Positions 47,101-60,000 of a stretch of DNA of 64,000 nucleotides are shown here, piece by piece. Below the pieces are notes generated by a model. The model ran no database searches. It was not told the origin of the DNA and saw nothing but the letters and a program-made list of their open reading frames with translations. Every line of letters begins with the position of its first letter. The stretch's first letter is position 1. This DNA is from Petrolisthes cinctipes (taxonomy: Eukaryota; Arthropoda; Malacostraca; Decapoda; Porcellanidae). Both the position numbers and the translations under genes were made by a program. The stretch covers positions 4,228,501 through 4,292,500 of the forward strand of contig JAWQEG010000003.1 of assembly GCA_033782935.1 (NCBI GenBank). The letters run 5' to 3'.

Positions 47101-50100
47101 AGTGCTAGAATGTTTTTTAAAATATAGGCTCAAAACATGCTCAAAATCAATATTTTAGGTGCCCAAAAGTCGATATGTGCATGCATCTTCTGTACTCGTT
47201 TATATCTCAAATACAGGCTCAAAACACCCGAAAATTCGATATTTTGGGGTCCCAGAAGCGATCTGTACATGCCTACTCCATGTTAGAGTATTTACAAAAT
47301 ACAGGCCCAAAACACGCTGAAAATCGATATTTTAGATGCCCAAAGTCAATATGTGCATGTATCTTCTGTACCCGTTTATATCTCAAATTCACGCTCAAAA
47401 CACCAGAAAATTCAATATTTTGGGGTCCCAGAAGCAATCTGTACATGCATACTCAGTGCTAGAATATTTTCAAAATATAGGCTAAAAACATGCTAAAAAT
47501 AGATATTTTAGGTGCCAAAAAGTCGATATCTCAAATTAAGGCCCAAAACACCCGAAAATTCGATATTTAGGGGTCCCAGAAGCGATCTGTACATGCCTAC
47601 TCAGTGCTAGAATGTTTTCAAAATTTAGGCTCAAAACATGCTCAAAATCGATATTTTAGGTGCCCAAAAGTCGATATGTGCATGCATCTTCTGTACTCGT
47701 TTATATCTCAAATTCAGGCTCAAAACACCCGAAAACTCGATATTTTAGGGTCCCAGAAGCGATCTGTATATGCCTACCTAGTGCTAGAATATTTTCAAAA
47801 TATAGGCTCAAAACATGCAAAAAATCGATATTTTAGGTGCGTAAAGGCGATATCTCAAATTAAGGCCCAAAACACCCGAAAATTCGATATTTAGGGGTCC
47901 CAGAAGCAATCTGTACATGCCTACTCAGTGCTAGAATATTTTCAAAATATAGGCTAAAAACATGCTAAAAATCGATATTTTAGGTGCCAAAAAGTCGATA
48001 TCTCAAATTCAGTCCCAAAACACCCGAAAATTCGATATTTATGGGTCCCAGAAGGGATCTGTACATGCCTACTCCGTGTTAGAGTATATTCAAAATACAG
48101 CCCAAAAACATACTGAAAATCGATCTTTTAGGTGCCCAAAAGTCGATATGTGCATGCATCTTCTGTACCCGTTTATATCTCAAATTCTGGCCCTAAACAC
48201 CCGAAAATTCGATATTTTGGGGTCCCAGAAGCGATCTGTACATGCCTACTCAGTATAGAGTATTTTCAAAATAAAGGCCCAAAACATGCTGAAAATCGAT
48301 ATTTTAGATGCCCAAAGTCAATATGTGAATGTATCTTCTGTACCAGTTTATACCTCAAATTCAGGCTCAAAACACCCGAAAATTCAATATTTTGGGGTTC
48401 CAGAAGCAATCTGTACATGCCTACTCAGTGCTAGAATATTTTCAAAATATAGGCTAAAAACATGCTAAAAATCGATATTTTAGGTACCAAAAAGTCGATA
48501 TCTCAAATTCAGTCCCAAAACACCCGAAAATTCGATATTTAGGGGTCCCAGAAGGGATCGGTACATGTCTACTCAGTGCTAGAATATTTTCAAAATGTAG
48601 GCTAAAAAAAATGCTAAAAATCGATATTTTAGGTGCCAAAAAGTCGATATCTCAAATTCAGTCCCAAAACACCCGAAAATTCTATATTTATGGGTCCCAG
48701 AAGGGATCTGTACATGCCTACTCCGTGTTAGAGTATTTTCAAAATACAGCCCAAAAACATACTGAAAATCGATCTTTTAGGTGCCCAAAAGTCGATATGT
48801 GCATGCATCTTCTGTACCCGTTTATATCTCAAATTCTGGCCCTAAACACCCGAAAATTCGATATTTTGGGGTCCCAGAAGCGATCTGTACATGCCTACTC
48901 CGTGTTAGAGTATTTTCATAATTCAGGCCCAAAACATGCTGAAAATCGATATTTTTGGTGGCCAAAGTCAATATGTGTATGCATCTTCTATACTCGTTTA
49001 TATCTCAAATTCAGGCTCAAAACACCCGAAAATTCGATATTTTGGGGTCCCAGAAACGATCTGTACATGCCTACTCAATGCTAGAATGTTTTTAAAATAT
49101 AGGCTCAAAACATTCTCAAAATCGATATTTTAGGTGCCCAAAAGTCGATATGTGCATGCATCTTCTGTACTCGTTTATATCTCAAATTCAAGCTCAAAAC
49201 ACCCGAAAATTCGATATTTTAGGGTCCCAGAAGCGATCTGTACATGCCTACTCAGTGCTAGAATATTATCAAAATATAGGCTCAAAACATGCTAAAAATC
49301 GATATTTTAGGTGCGTAAAGGCGATATCTCAAATTCAGGCCCAAAACACCCAAAAATTCGATATTTTGGGGTCACAGTAGCGATCTGTAAATGCTTACTC
49401 CGTGTTAGAGTATTTTCAAAATACAGGCCCAAAACATGCTCAAAATCGATGTTTTAGGTGCCCAAAAGTCGATATGTGCATGCATCTTCAGTACCCGTTT
49501 ATATTTCAAATTCAGGCTCAAAACACCCGAAAATTCGATATTTTAGGGTCCCAGAAGCGATCTGTATATGCCTACCTAGTGCTAAAATATTTTCAAAATA
49601 TAGGATTAAAACATGCTAAAAATCGATATTTTAGGTGAGTAATGGCGATATCTCAAATTAAGGCCCAAAACACCCGAAAATTCGATATTTAGGGGTCCCA
49701 GAAGCAATCTGTACATGCCTACTCAGTGCTAGAATATTTTCAAAATATAGACTAAAAACATGCTAAAAATCGATATTTTAGGTGCCAAAAAGTCGATATC
49801 TCAAATTCAGTCCCAAAACACCCGAAAATTCGATATTTATGGGTCCCAGAAGGGATCTGTACATGCCTACTCCGTGTTAGAGTATTTTCAAAATACAGCC
49901 CACAAACATACTGAAAATCGATCTTTTAGGTGCCCAAAAGTCGATATGTGCATGCATCTTCAGTACCCGTTTATATCTCAAATTCTGGCCCTAAACACCC
50001 GAAAATTCGATATTTTGGGGTCCCAGAAGCGATCTGTACATGCCTACTCCGTGTTAGAGTATTTTCAAAATACAGGCCCAAAACATGCTGAAAATCGATA

Positions 50101-51037
50101 TTTTAGATGCCCAAAGTCAATATGTGCATGTATCTTCTGTACCCGTTTATACCTCAAATTCAGGCTCATAACACCCGAAAATTCAATATTTTGGGGTCCC
50201 AGAAGAAATCTGTACATGCCTACTCAGTGCTAGAATATTTTCAAAATATAGGCTAAAAACATGTTAAAAATCGATATTTTAGGTGCAAAAAAGTCGATAT
50301 CTCAAATTCAGTCCCAAAACACCCGAAAATTCGATATTTAGGGGTCCCACAAGGGATCTGTACATGCCTACTCCGTGTTAGAGTATTTTCAAAATACAGC
50401 CCAAAAACATACTGAAAATCGATCTTTTAGGTGCCCAAAAGTCGATATGTGCATGCATCTTCTGTACCCGTTTATATCTCAAATTCTGGCCCTAAACACC
50501 CGAAAATTCGATATTTTGGGGTCCCAGAAGCGATCTGTACATGCCTACTCCGTGTTAGAGTATTTTCATAATTCAGGCCCAAAACATGCTGAAAATCGAT
50601 ATTTTTGGTGGCCAAAGTCAATATGTGTATGCATCTTCTATACTCGTTTATATCTCAAATTCAGGCTCAAAACACCCGAAAATTCGATATTTTGGGGTCC
50701 CAGAAACGATCTGTACATGCCTACTCAATGCTAGAATGTTTTTAAAATATAGGCTCAAAACATTCTCAAAATCGATATTTTAGGTGCCCAAAAGTCGATA
50801 TGTGCATGCATCTTCTGTACTCGTTTATATCTCAAATTCAAGCTCAAAACACCCGAAAATTCGATATTTTAGGGTCCCATAAGCGATCTGTACATGCCTA
50901 CTCAGTGCTAGAATATTATCAAAATATAGGCTCAAAACATGCTAAAAATCGATATTTTAGGTGCGTAAAGGCGATATCTCAAATTCAGGCCCAAAACACC
51001 CAAAAATTCGATATTTTGGGGTCACAGTAGCGATCTG
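44122..51037 (+). repeat. large duplicated block, copy 1 (offset 12,963)
   Basis: Base-for-base register with 57,085-64,000. Shared markers are TTCATGCTC near 44,208, GCATGCATTTTTCTG near 44,854, GATGCCCTAAGTC near 46,130, GGTGGCCAAAGTC, AACACGCTG and CAGTATAGAG near 48,250. About 15-20 single-base differences were noticed, for example near 44,150, 45,150, 46,142, 46,381, 47,392, 48,089, 49,299 and 50,193. The right end is set by the window limit. Confidence 0.93.
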
Positions 51038-51548
51038 TAAATGCTTACTCCGTGTTAGAGTATTTTCAAAATACAGGCCCAAAACATGCTCAAAATCGAT
51101 GTTTTAGGTGCCCAAAAGTCGATATGTGCATGCATCTTCAGTACCCGTTTATATTTCAAATTCAGGCTCAAAACACCCGAAAATTCGATATTTTAGGGTC
51201 CCAGAAGCGATCTGTATATGCCTACCTAGTGCTAAAATATTTTCAAAATATAGGATTAAAACATGCTAAAAATCGATATTTTAGGTGCGTAATGGCGATA
51301 TCTCAAATTAAGGCCCAAAACACCCGAAAATTCGATATTTAGGGGTCCCAGAAGCAATCTGTACATGCCTACTCAGTGCTAGAATATTTTCAAAATATAG
51401 ACTAAAAACATGCTAAAAATCGATATTTTAGGTGCCAAAAAGTCGATATCTCAAATTCAGTCCCAAAACACCCGAAAATTCGATATTTATGGGTCCCAGA
51501 AGGGATCTGTACATGCCTACTCCGTGTTAGAGTATTTTCAAAATACAG
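48701..51548 (+). repeat. 10-mer HOR, 1,650 bp, about 1.7 copies
   Basis: Sequence at x matches x + 1,650 for 48,701-49,898. Unit lengths 177, 176, 177, 147, 177, 147, 148, 177, 176, 148 sum to 1,650. Tracers: TTTTCATAATTCAGG, GGTGGCCAAAGTC, GGTCACAGTAGCG, ATATAGGATTAAAAC and GTAATGGCGATATC. The same arrangement recurs at 61,664-64,000. This 10-mer is unrelated in order to the 1,651-bp 10-mer at 31-34 kb despite the similar length. Confidence 0.92.
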
Positions 51549-53659
51549 GCCCAAAACATGCTGAAAATCGATATTTTAGATGCCCAAAGTCAATATGTGC
51601 ATGTATCTTCTGTCCCCGTTTATATCTCAAATTCAGGCTCAAAACACCCGAAAATTCAATATTTTGGGGTCCCAGAAGCAATCTGTACATGCCTACTCAG
51701 TGCTAGAATATTTTCAAAATTTAGGCTAAAAAAATGCTAAAAATCGATATTTTAGGTGCCAAAAAGTCGATATCTCAAATTCAGTCCCAAAACACCCGAA
51801 AATTATATATTTATGGGTCCCAGAAGGGATCTGTACATGCCTACTCCGTGTTAGAGTATTTTCAAAATTCAGGCCAAAAACATACTGAAAATCGATCTTT
51901 TAGGTGCCCAAAAGTCGATATGTGCATGCATCTTCTGTACCCGTTTATATCTCAAATTCTGGCCCTAAACACCCGAAAATTCGATATTTTGGGGTCCCAG
52001 AAGCGATCTGTACATGCCTACTCCGTGTTAGAGTATTTTCAAAATTCAGGCCCAAAACATGCTGAAAATCGATATTTTTGGTGCCCAAAGTCAATATGTG
52101 TATGCATCTTCTGTACTCATTTATATCTCAAATTCAAGCTCAAAACACCCGAAAATTCGATATTTTAGGGTCCCAGAAGCGATCTGTACATGCCTACTCA
52201 GTGCTAGAATATTATCAAAATATAGGCTCAAAACGTGCTAAAAATCGATATTTTAGGTGCGTAAAGACGATATCTCAAATTCAGGCCCAAAACACCCAAA
52301 AATTCGATATTTAGGGGTCCCAGATGCGATCTGTAAATGCCTACTCCGTGTTAGAGTATTTTCAAAATACAGGCCCAAAACATGCTCAAAATCGATGTTT
52401 TAGGTGCCCAAAAGTCGATATGTGCATGCATCTTCAGTACCCGTTTATATCTCAAATTCAGGCTCAAAACACCCGAAAATTCGATATTTTGGGGTCCCAG
52501 AAGCGATCTGTACATGCCTACTCTGTGTTAGAGTATTTTCAAAATACAGGCCCAAAACATGCTGAAAATCGATATTTTAGATGCCCAAAGTCAATATGTG
52601 CATGTATCTTCTGTACCCGTTTATATCTCAAATTCAGGCTCAAAACACCCGAAAATTCAATATTTTCGGGTCCCAGAAGCAATCTGTACATGCCTACTCA
52701 GTGCTAGAATATTTTCAAAATATAGGCTAAAAACATGCTAAAAATCGATAATTTAGGTGCCAAAAAGTCAATATCTCAAATTCAGTCCCAAAACACCCGA
52801 AAATTCTATATTTAGGGGTCCCAGAAGCGATCTGTACATGCCTACTCCGTGTTAGAGTATTTTCAAAATACAGGCCAAAAACATACTGAAAATCGATCTT
52901 TTAGGTTCCCAAAAGTCGATATGTGCATGCATCTTCTGTACCCGTTTATATTTCAAATTCTGGCCCTAAACACTCGAAAATTCGATATTTTGGGGTCCCA
53001 GAAGCGATCTGTACATGCCTAATCCGTGTTAGAGTATTTTCAAAATTCAGGCCCAAAACATGCTGAAAATCGATATTTTTGGTGCCGAAAGTCAATATGT
53101 GTATGCATCTTCTATACTCGTTTATATCTCAAATTCAAGCTCAAAACACCCGAAAATTCGATATTTTGGGGTCCCAGAAGCGATCTGTACATGCTTACTC
53201 AGTGCTAGAATGTTTTCAAAATATAGGCTCAAAACATGCTAAAAATCGATATTTTAGGTGCGTAAAGGCGATATCTCAAATTAAGGCCCAAAACACCCGA
53301 AAATTCGATATTTAAGGGTCCCAGAAGCAATCTGTACATGCCTACTCAGTGCTAGAATATTTTCAAAATATTGCTAAAAACATGCTAAATATCGATATTT
53401 TAGGTGCCCAAAAGTCGATATCTCAAATTAAGGCCCAAAACACCCGAAAATTCGATATTTAGGGGTCCCAGAAGCGATCTGTACATGCCTACTCCTTGTT
53501 AGAGTATTTACAAAATACAGGCCCAAAACATGCTGAAAATCGATATTTTAGATGCCCAAAGTCAATATGTGCATGTATCTTCTGTACCCGTTTATATCTC
53601 AAATTCAGGCTCAAAACACCCGAAAATTCAATATTTTGGGGTCCCAGAAGCAATCTGTC
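51549..53659 (+). repeat. irregular satellite block
   Basis: The beginning (to about 52,010) matches the 4.5-4.97 kb segment next to the retrotransposon (offset 47,043; markers GGCTAAAAAAATGC and TTTAGGCT). Later units carry GTCGATAATTTAGG-type and GCCGAAAGTCAATATG boxes and a 3-bp loss, CAAAATATTGCTAAAAAC, near 53,370. Confidence 0.83.
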
Positions 53660-54639
53660 CATGCCTACTCAGTGCTAGAATATTTTCAAAATATAGGCTA
53701 AAAACATGCTAAAAATAGATATTTTAGGTGCCAAAAAGTCGATATCTCAAATTAAGGCAAAAAACACGCGAAAATTCGATATTTAGGGGTCATAGAAGCG
53801 ATCTGTACATGCCTACTCAGTGCTAGAATATTTTCAAAATATAGGCTCAAAACATGCTCAAAATCGATATTTTAGGTGCCCAAAAGTCGATATGTGCATG
53901 CATCTTCTGTACTCGTTTATATCTCAAATTCAGGCTCAAAACACCCGAAAATCCGATATTTTGGGGTCCCAGAAGCGATCTGTACATGCCTACAAGGTGC
54001 TAGAATATTTTCAAAATATAGGCTCAAAACATGCTAAAAATCGATATTTTAGGTGCGTAAAGGCGATATCTCAAATTAAGGCCCAAAACACCCGAAAATT
54101 CGATTTTAGGGGTCCCAGAAGCAATCTATACATGCCTACTCAGTGCTAGAATATTTTCAAAATATAGGCTAAAAACATGCTAAAAATCGATATTTTAGGT
54201 GCCAAAAAGTCGATATCTCAAATTCAGTCGCAAAACACCCGAAAATTCGATATTTATGGGTCCCAGAAGGGATCTGTACATGCCTACTCCGTGTTAGAGT
54301 ATTTTCAAAATACAGCCCAAAAACATACTGAAAATCGATCTTTTAGGTGCCCAAAAGTCGATATGTGCATTCATCTTCTGTACCCGTTTATATCTCAAAT
54401 TCTGGCCCTAAACACCTGAAAATTCGATATTTTGGGGTCCCAGAAGCGATCTGTACATGCCTACTCCGTGTTAGAGTATTTTCAAAATACAGGCCCAAAA
54501 CATGCTGAAAATCGATATTTTAGATGCGTAAAGGCGATATCTCAAATTCAGGCCCAAAACACCCGAAAATTCGATATTTTGGGGTTCCAGAAGCGATCTG
54601 TACATGCCTACTCCGTGTTAGAGTATTTTCAAAATACAG
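53660..54639 (+). repeat. block duplicated at 56,106-57,084 (offset 2,446)
   Basis: About 980 bp match in register. Shared rare markers are TTAAGGCAAAAAACACGCG, GGGTCATAGAAGCG, CTACAAGGTGCTAG, CGATTTTAGGGG (one base lost), TTCAGTCGCAAAAC and GATGCGTAAAGGCG. One difference is GGTTCCAGAAG against GGTTCCATAAG. Confidence 0.9.
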
Positions 54640-56105
54640 GCCCAAAACATGCTTAAAATCGATGTTTTAGGTGCCCAAAAGTCGATATGTGCATGCATCT
54701 TCAGTACCCGTTTATATCTCAAATTCAGGCTCAAAAAACCCGAAAATTCGATATTTTGGGGTCCCAGAAGCGATGTGTTCATGCCTACTCCGTGTTAGAG
54801 TATTTTCAAAATTCAGGCCCAAAACATGCTGAAAATCGATATTTTTAGTGCCCAAAGTCAATATCTGTATGCATCTTCTATACTCGTTTATATCTCAAAT
54901 TCAGGCTCAAAACACCCGAAAATTCGATATTTTGGGGTCCCAGAAGCGATCTGTACATGCCTACTCAATGCTAGAATGTTTTTAAAATATAGGCTCAAAA
55001 CATGCTCAAAATCGATATTTTAGGTGCCCAAAAGTCGATATGTGCATGCATTTTTCTGTACTCGTTTATATCTCAAATTCAAGCTCAAAACACCCGAAAA
55101 TTCGATATTTTAGGGTCCCAGAAGCGATCTGTACATGCCTACTCAGTGTTAGAATATTTTCAAAATATAGGCTCAAAACATGCTGAAAATCGATATTTTA
55201 GATGCCCAAAGTCAATATGTGCATTTATCTTCTGTACCCGTTTATATCTCAAATTCAGGCTCAAAACACCCGAAAATTCAATATTTTGGGGTCCCAGAAG
55301 CAATCTGTACATGCCTACTCAGTGTTAGAATATTTTCAAAATATAGGCTAAAAACATGCTAAAAATCGATAATTTAGGTGCCCAAAAGTCGATATCTCAA
55401 ATTCAGTCCCAAAACACCCGAAAATTCGATATTTAGGGGTCCCAGAAGCAATCTGTACATGCCTACTCAGTGCTAGAATGTTTTCAAAATATAGGCTCAA
55501 AACATGCTCAAAATCGATATTTTAGGTGCCCAAAAGTCGATATGTGCATGCATCTTCTGTACTCGTTTATATCTCAAATACAGGCTCAAAACACCCGAAA
55601 ATTCGATATTTTGGGGTCCCAGAAGCGATCTGTACATGTTTACTCAGTGCTAGAATATTTTCAAAATATAGGCTCAAAACATGCTAAAAATCGATATTTT
55701 AGGTGCGTAAAGGCGATATCTCAAATTAAGGCCCAAAACACCCGAAAATTCGATATTTAGGGGTCCCAGAAGCAATCTGCACATGCCTACTCAGTGCTAG
55801 AATATTTTCAAAATATAGGCTAAAAACATGCTAAAAATCGATATTTTAGGTGCCAAAAAGTCGATATCTCAAATTAAGGCCCAAAATACCCGAAAATTCG
55901 ATATTTAGGGGTCCCAGAAGCGATCTGTACATGCCTACTCCTTGTTAGAGTATTTACAAAATACAGGCCCAAAACATGCTGAAAATCGATATTTTAGATG
56001 CCCTAAGTCAATATGTGCATGTATCTTCTGTACCCGTTTATATCTCAAATTCAGGCTCAAAACACCCGAAAATTCTATATTTATGGGTCCCAGAAGGGAT
56101 CTGTA
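54640..56105 (+). repeat. shortened copy of 44,447-46,236
   Basis: 54,640-55,170 follows 44,447-44,977 (offset 10,193) and 55,180-56,105 follows 45,311-46,236 (offset 9,869). The 324-bp change equals one L177 plus one S147, lost in this copy between about 55,160 and 55,185. Markers: CAAAAAACCCG, GAAGCGATGTGTTCATG, CAATATCTGTATGC, GCATGCATTTTTCTG. Confidence 0.9.
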
Positions 56106-57084
56106 CATGCCTACTCAGTGCTAGAATATTTTCAAAATATAGGCTAAAAACATGCTAAAAATAGATATTTTAGGTGCCAAAAAGTCGATATCTCAAATTA
56201 AGGCAAAAAACACGCGAAAATTCGATATTTAGGGGTCATAGAAGCGATCTGTACATGCCTACTCAGTGCTAGAATATTTTCAAAATATAGGCTCAAAACA
56301 TGCTCAAAATCGATATTTTAGGTGCCCAAAAGTCGATATGTGCATGCATCTTCTGTACTCGTTTATATCTCAAATTCAGGCTCAAAACACCCGAAAATCC
56401 GATATTTTGGGGTCCCAGAAGCGATCTGTACATGCCTACAAGGTGCTAGAATATTTTCAAAATATAGGCTCAAAACATGCTAAAAATCGATATTTTAGGT
56501 GCGTAAAGGCGATATCTCAAATTAAGGCCCAAAACACCCGAAAATTCGATTTTAGGGGTCCCAGAAGCAATCTATACATGCCTACTCAGTGCTAGAATAT
56601 TTTCAAAATATAGGCTAAAAACATGCTAAAAATCGATATTTTAGGTGCCAAAAAGTCGATATCTCAAATTCAGTCGCAAAACACCCGAAAATTCGATATT
56701 TATGGGTCCCAGAAGGGATCTGTACATGCCTACTCCGTGTTAGAGTATTTTCAAAATACAGCCCAAAAACATACTGAAAATCGATCTTTTAGGTGCCCAA
56801 AAGTCGATATGTGCATTCATCTTCTGTACCCGTTTATATCTCAAATTCTGGCCCTAAACACCTGAAAATTCGATATTTTGGGGTCCCAGAAGCGATCTGT
56901 ACATGCCTACTCCGTGTTAGAGTATTTTCAAAATACAGGCCCAAAACATGCTGAAAATCGATATTTTAGATGCGTAAAGGCGATATCTCAAATTCAGGCC
57001 CAAAACACCCGAAAATTCGATATTTTGGGGTTCCATAAGCGATCTGTACATGCCTACTCCGTGTTAGAGTATTTTCAAAATACA
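56106..57084 (+). repeat. second copy of the 53.7-54.6 kb block
   Basis: Ends at 57,084, exactly where homology to 44,122 begins. The join lies in GGCTCAAAACATGCT, the start of an A half, so the break conserves unit register. Confidence 0.9.
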
Positions 57085-60000
57085 GGCTCAAAACATGCTC
57101 AAAATCGATATTTTAGGTGCCCAAAAGTCGATATGTGCATGCATCTTCTGTACTCGTTTATATCTCAAATTCATGCTCAAAACACCCGAAAATTCGATAT
57201 TTTGGGGTCCCAGAAGCGATCTGTACATGCCTACTCAGTGATAGAATATTTTCAAAATATAGGCTCAAAACATGCTAAAAATCGATATTTTAGGTGCGTA
57301 AATGCGATATCTCAAATTCAGGCCCAAAACACCCGAAAATTCGATATTTTGGGGTCCCAGAAGCGATCTGTACATGCCTACTCCGTGTTAGAGTATTTTC
57401 AAAATACAGGCCCAAAACATGCTTAAAATCGATGTTTTAGGTGCCCAAAAGTCGATATGTGCATGCATCTTCAGTACCCGTTTATATCTCAAATTCAGGC
57501 TCAAAAAACCCGAAAATTCGATATTTTGGGGTCCCAGAAGCGATGTGTTCATGCCTACTCCGTGTTAGAGTATTTTCAAAATTCAGGCCCAAAACATGCT
57601 GAAAATCGATATTTTTAGTGCCCAAAGTCAATATCTGTATGCATCTTCTATACTCGTTTATATCTCAAATTCAGGCTCAAAACACCCGAAAATTCGATAT
57701 TTTGGGGTCCCAGAAGCGATCTGTACATGCCTACTCAATGCTAGAATGTTTTTAAAATATAGGCTCAAAACATGCTCAAAATCGATATTTTAGGTGCCCA
57801 AAAGTCGATATGTGCATGCATTTTTCTGTACTCGTTTATATCTCAAATTCAAGCTCAAAACACCCGAAAATTCGATATTTTAGGGTCCCAGAAGCGATCT
57901 GTACATGCCTACTCAGTGCTAGAATATTATCAAAATATAGGCTCAAAACATGCTAAAAATCGATATTTTAGGTGCGTAAAGGCGATATCTCAAATTCATG
58001 CCCAAAACACCCGAAAATTCGATATTTTGGGGTCCCAGAAGCGATCTGTACATGCCTACTCCGTGTTAGAGTATTTTCAAAATACAGGCCCAAAACATGC
58101 TCAAAATCAATGTTTTAGGTGCCCAAAAGTCGATATGTGCATGCATCTTCAGTACCCGTTTATATCTCAAATTCAGGCTCAAAACACCCGAAAATTCGAT
58201 ATTTTGGGGTCCCAGAAGCGATCTGTACATGCCTACTCCGTGTTAAAGTATTTTCAAAATACAGGCTCAAAACATGCTGAAAATCGATATTTTAGATGCC
58301 CAAAGTCAATATGTGCATTTATCTTCTGTACCCGTTTATATCTCAAATTCAGGCTCAAAACACCCGAAAATTCAATATTTTGGGGTCCCAGAAGCAATCT
58401 GTACATGCCTACTCAGTGTTAGAATATTTTCAAAATATAGGCTAAAAACATGCTAAAAATCGATAATTTAGGTGCCCAAAAGTCGATATCTCAAATTCAG
58501 TCCCAAAACACCCGAAAATTCGATATTTAGGGGTCCCAGAAGCAATCTGTACATGCCTACTCAGTGCTAGAATGTTTTCAAAATATAGGCTCAAAACATG
58601 CTCAAAATCGATATTTTAGGTGCCCAAAAGTCGATATGTGCATGCATCTTCTGTACTCGTTTATATCTCAAATACAGGCTCAAAACACCCGAAAATTCGA
58701 TATTTTGGGGTCCCAGAAGCGATCTGTACATGTTTACTCAGTGCTAGAATATTTTCAAAATATAGGCTCAAAACATGCTAAAAATCGATATTTTAGGTGC
58801 GTAAAGGCGATATCTCAAATTAAGGCCCAAAACACCCGAAAATTCGATATTTAGGGGTCCCAGAAGCAATCTGCACATGCCTACTCAGTGCTAGAATATT
58901 TTCAAAATATAGGCTAAAAACATGCTAAAAATCGATATTTTAGGTGCCAAAAAGTCGATATCTCAAATTAAGGCCCAAAATACCCGAAAATTCGATATTT
59001 AGGGGTCCCAGAAGCGATCTGTACATGCCTACTCCTTGTTAGAGTATTTACAAAATACAGGCCCAAAACATGCTGAAAATCGATATTTTAGATGCCCTAA
59101 GTCAATATGTGCATGTATCTTCTGTACCCGTTTATATCTCAAATTCAGGCTCAAAACACCCGAAAATTCTATATTTATGGGTCCCAGAAGGGATCTGTAC
59201 ATGCCTACTCCGTGTTAGAGTATTTTCAAAATACAGCCCAAAAACATACTGAAAATCGATCTTTTAGGTGCCCAAAAGTCGATATGTGCATGCATCTTCT
59301 GTACCCGTTTATATCTCAAATTCTGGCCCTAAACACCCGAAAATTCGATATTTTGGGGTCCCAGAAGCGATCTGTACATGCCTACTCCGTGTTAGAGTAT
59401 TTTCATAATTCAGGCCCAAAACATGCTGAAAATCGATATTTTTGGTGGCCAAAGTCAATATGTGTATGCATCTTCTATACTCGTTTATATCTCAAATTCA
59501 GGCTCAAAACACCCGAAAATTCGATATTTTGGGGTCCCAGAAACGATCTGTACATGCCTACTCAATGCTAGAATGTTTTTAAAATATAGGCTCAAAACAT
59601 TCTCAAAATCGATATTTTAGGTGCCCAAAAGTCGATATGTGCATGCATCTTCTGTACTCGTTTATATCTCAAATTCAAGCTCAAAACACCCGAAAATTCG
59701 ATATTTTAGGGTCCCAGAAGCGATCTGTACATGCCTACTCAGTGCTAGAATATTATCAAAATATAGGCTCAAAACATGCTAAAAATCGATATTTTAGGTG
59801 CGTAAAGGCGATATCTCAAATTCAGGCCCAAAACACCCAAAAATTCGATATTTTGGGGTCACAGAAGCGATCTGTAAATGCCTACTCCGTGTTAGAGTAT
59901 TTTCAAAATTCAGGCCCAAAACATGCTGAAAATCGATATTTTTGGTGCCGAAAGTCAATATGTGTATGCATCTTCTATACTCGTTTATATCTCAAATTCA

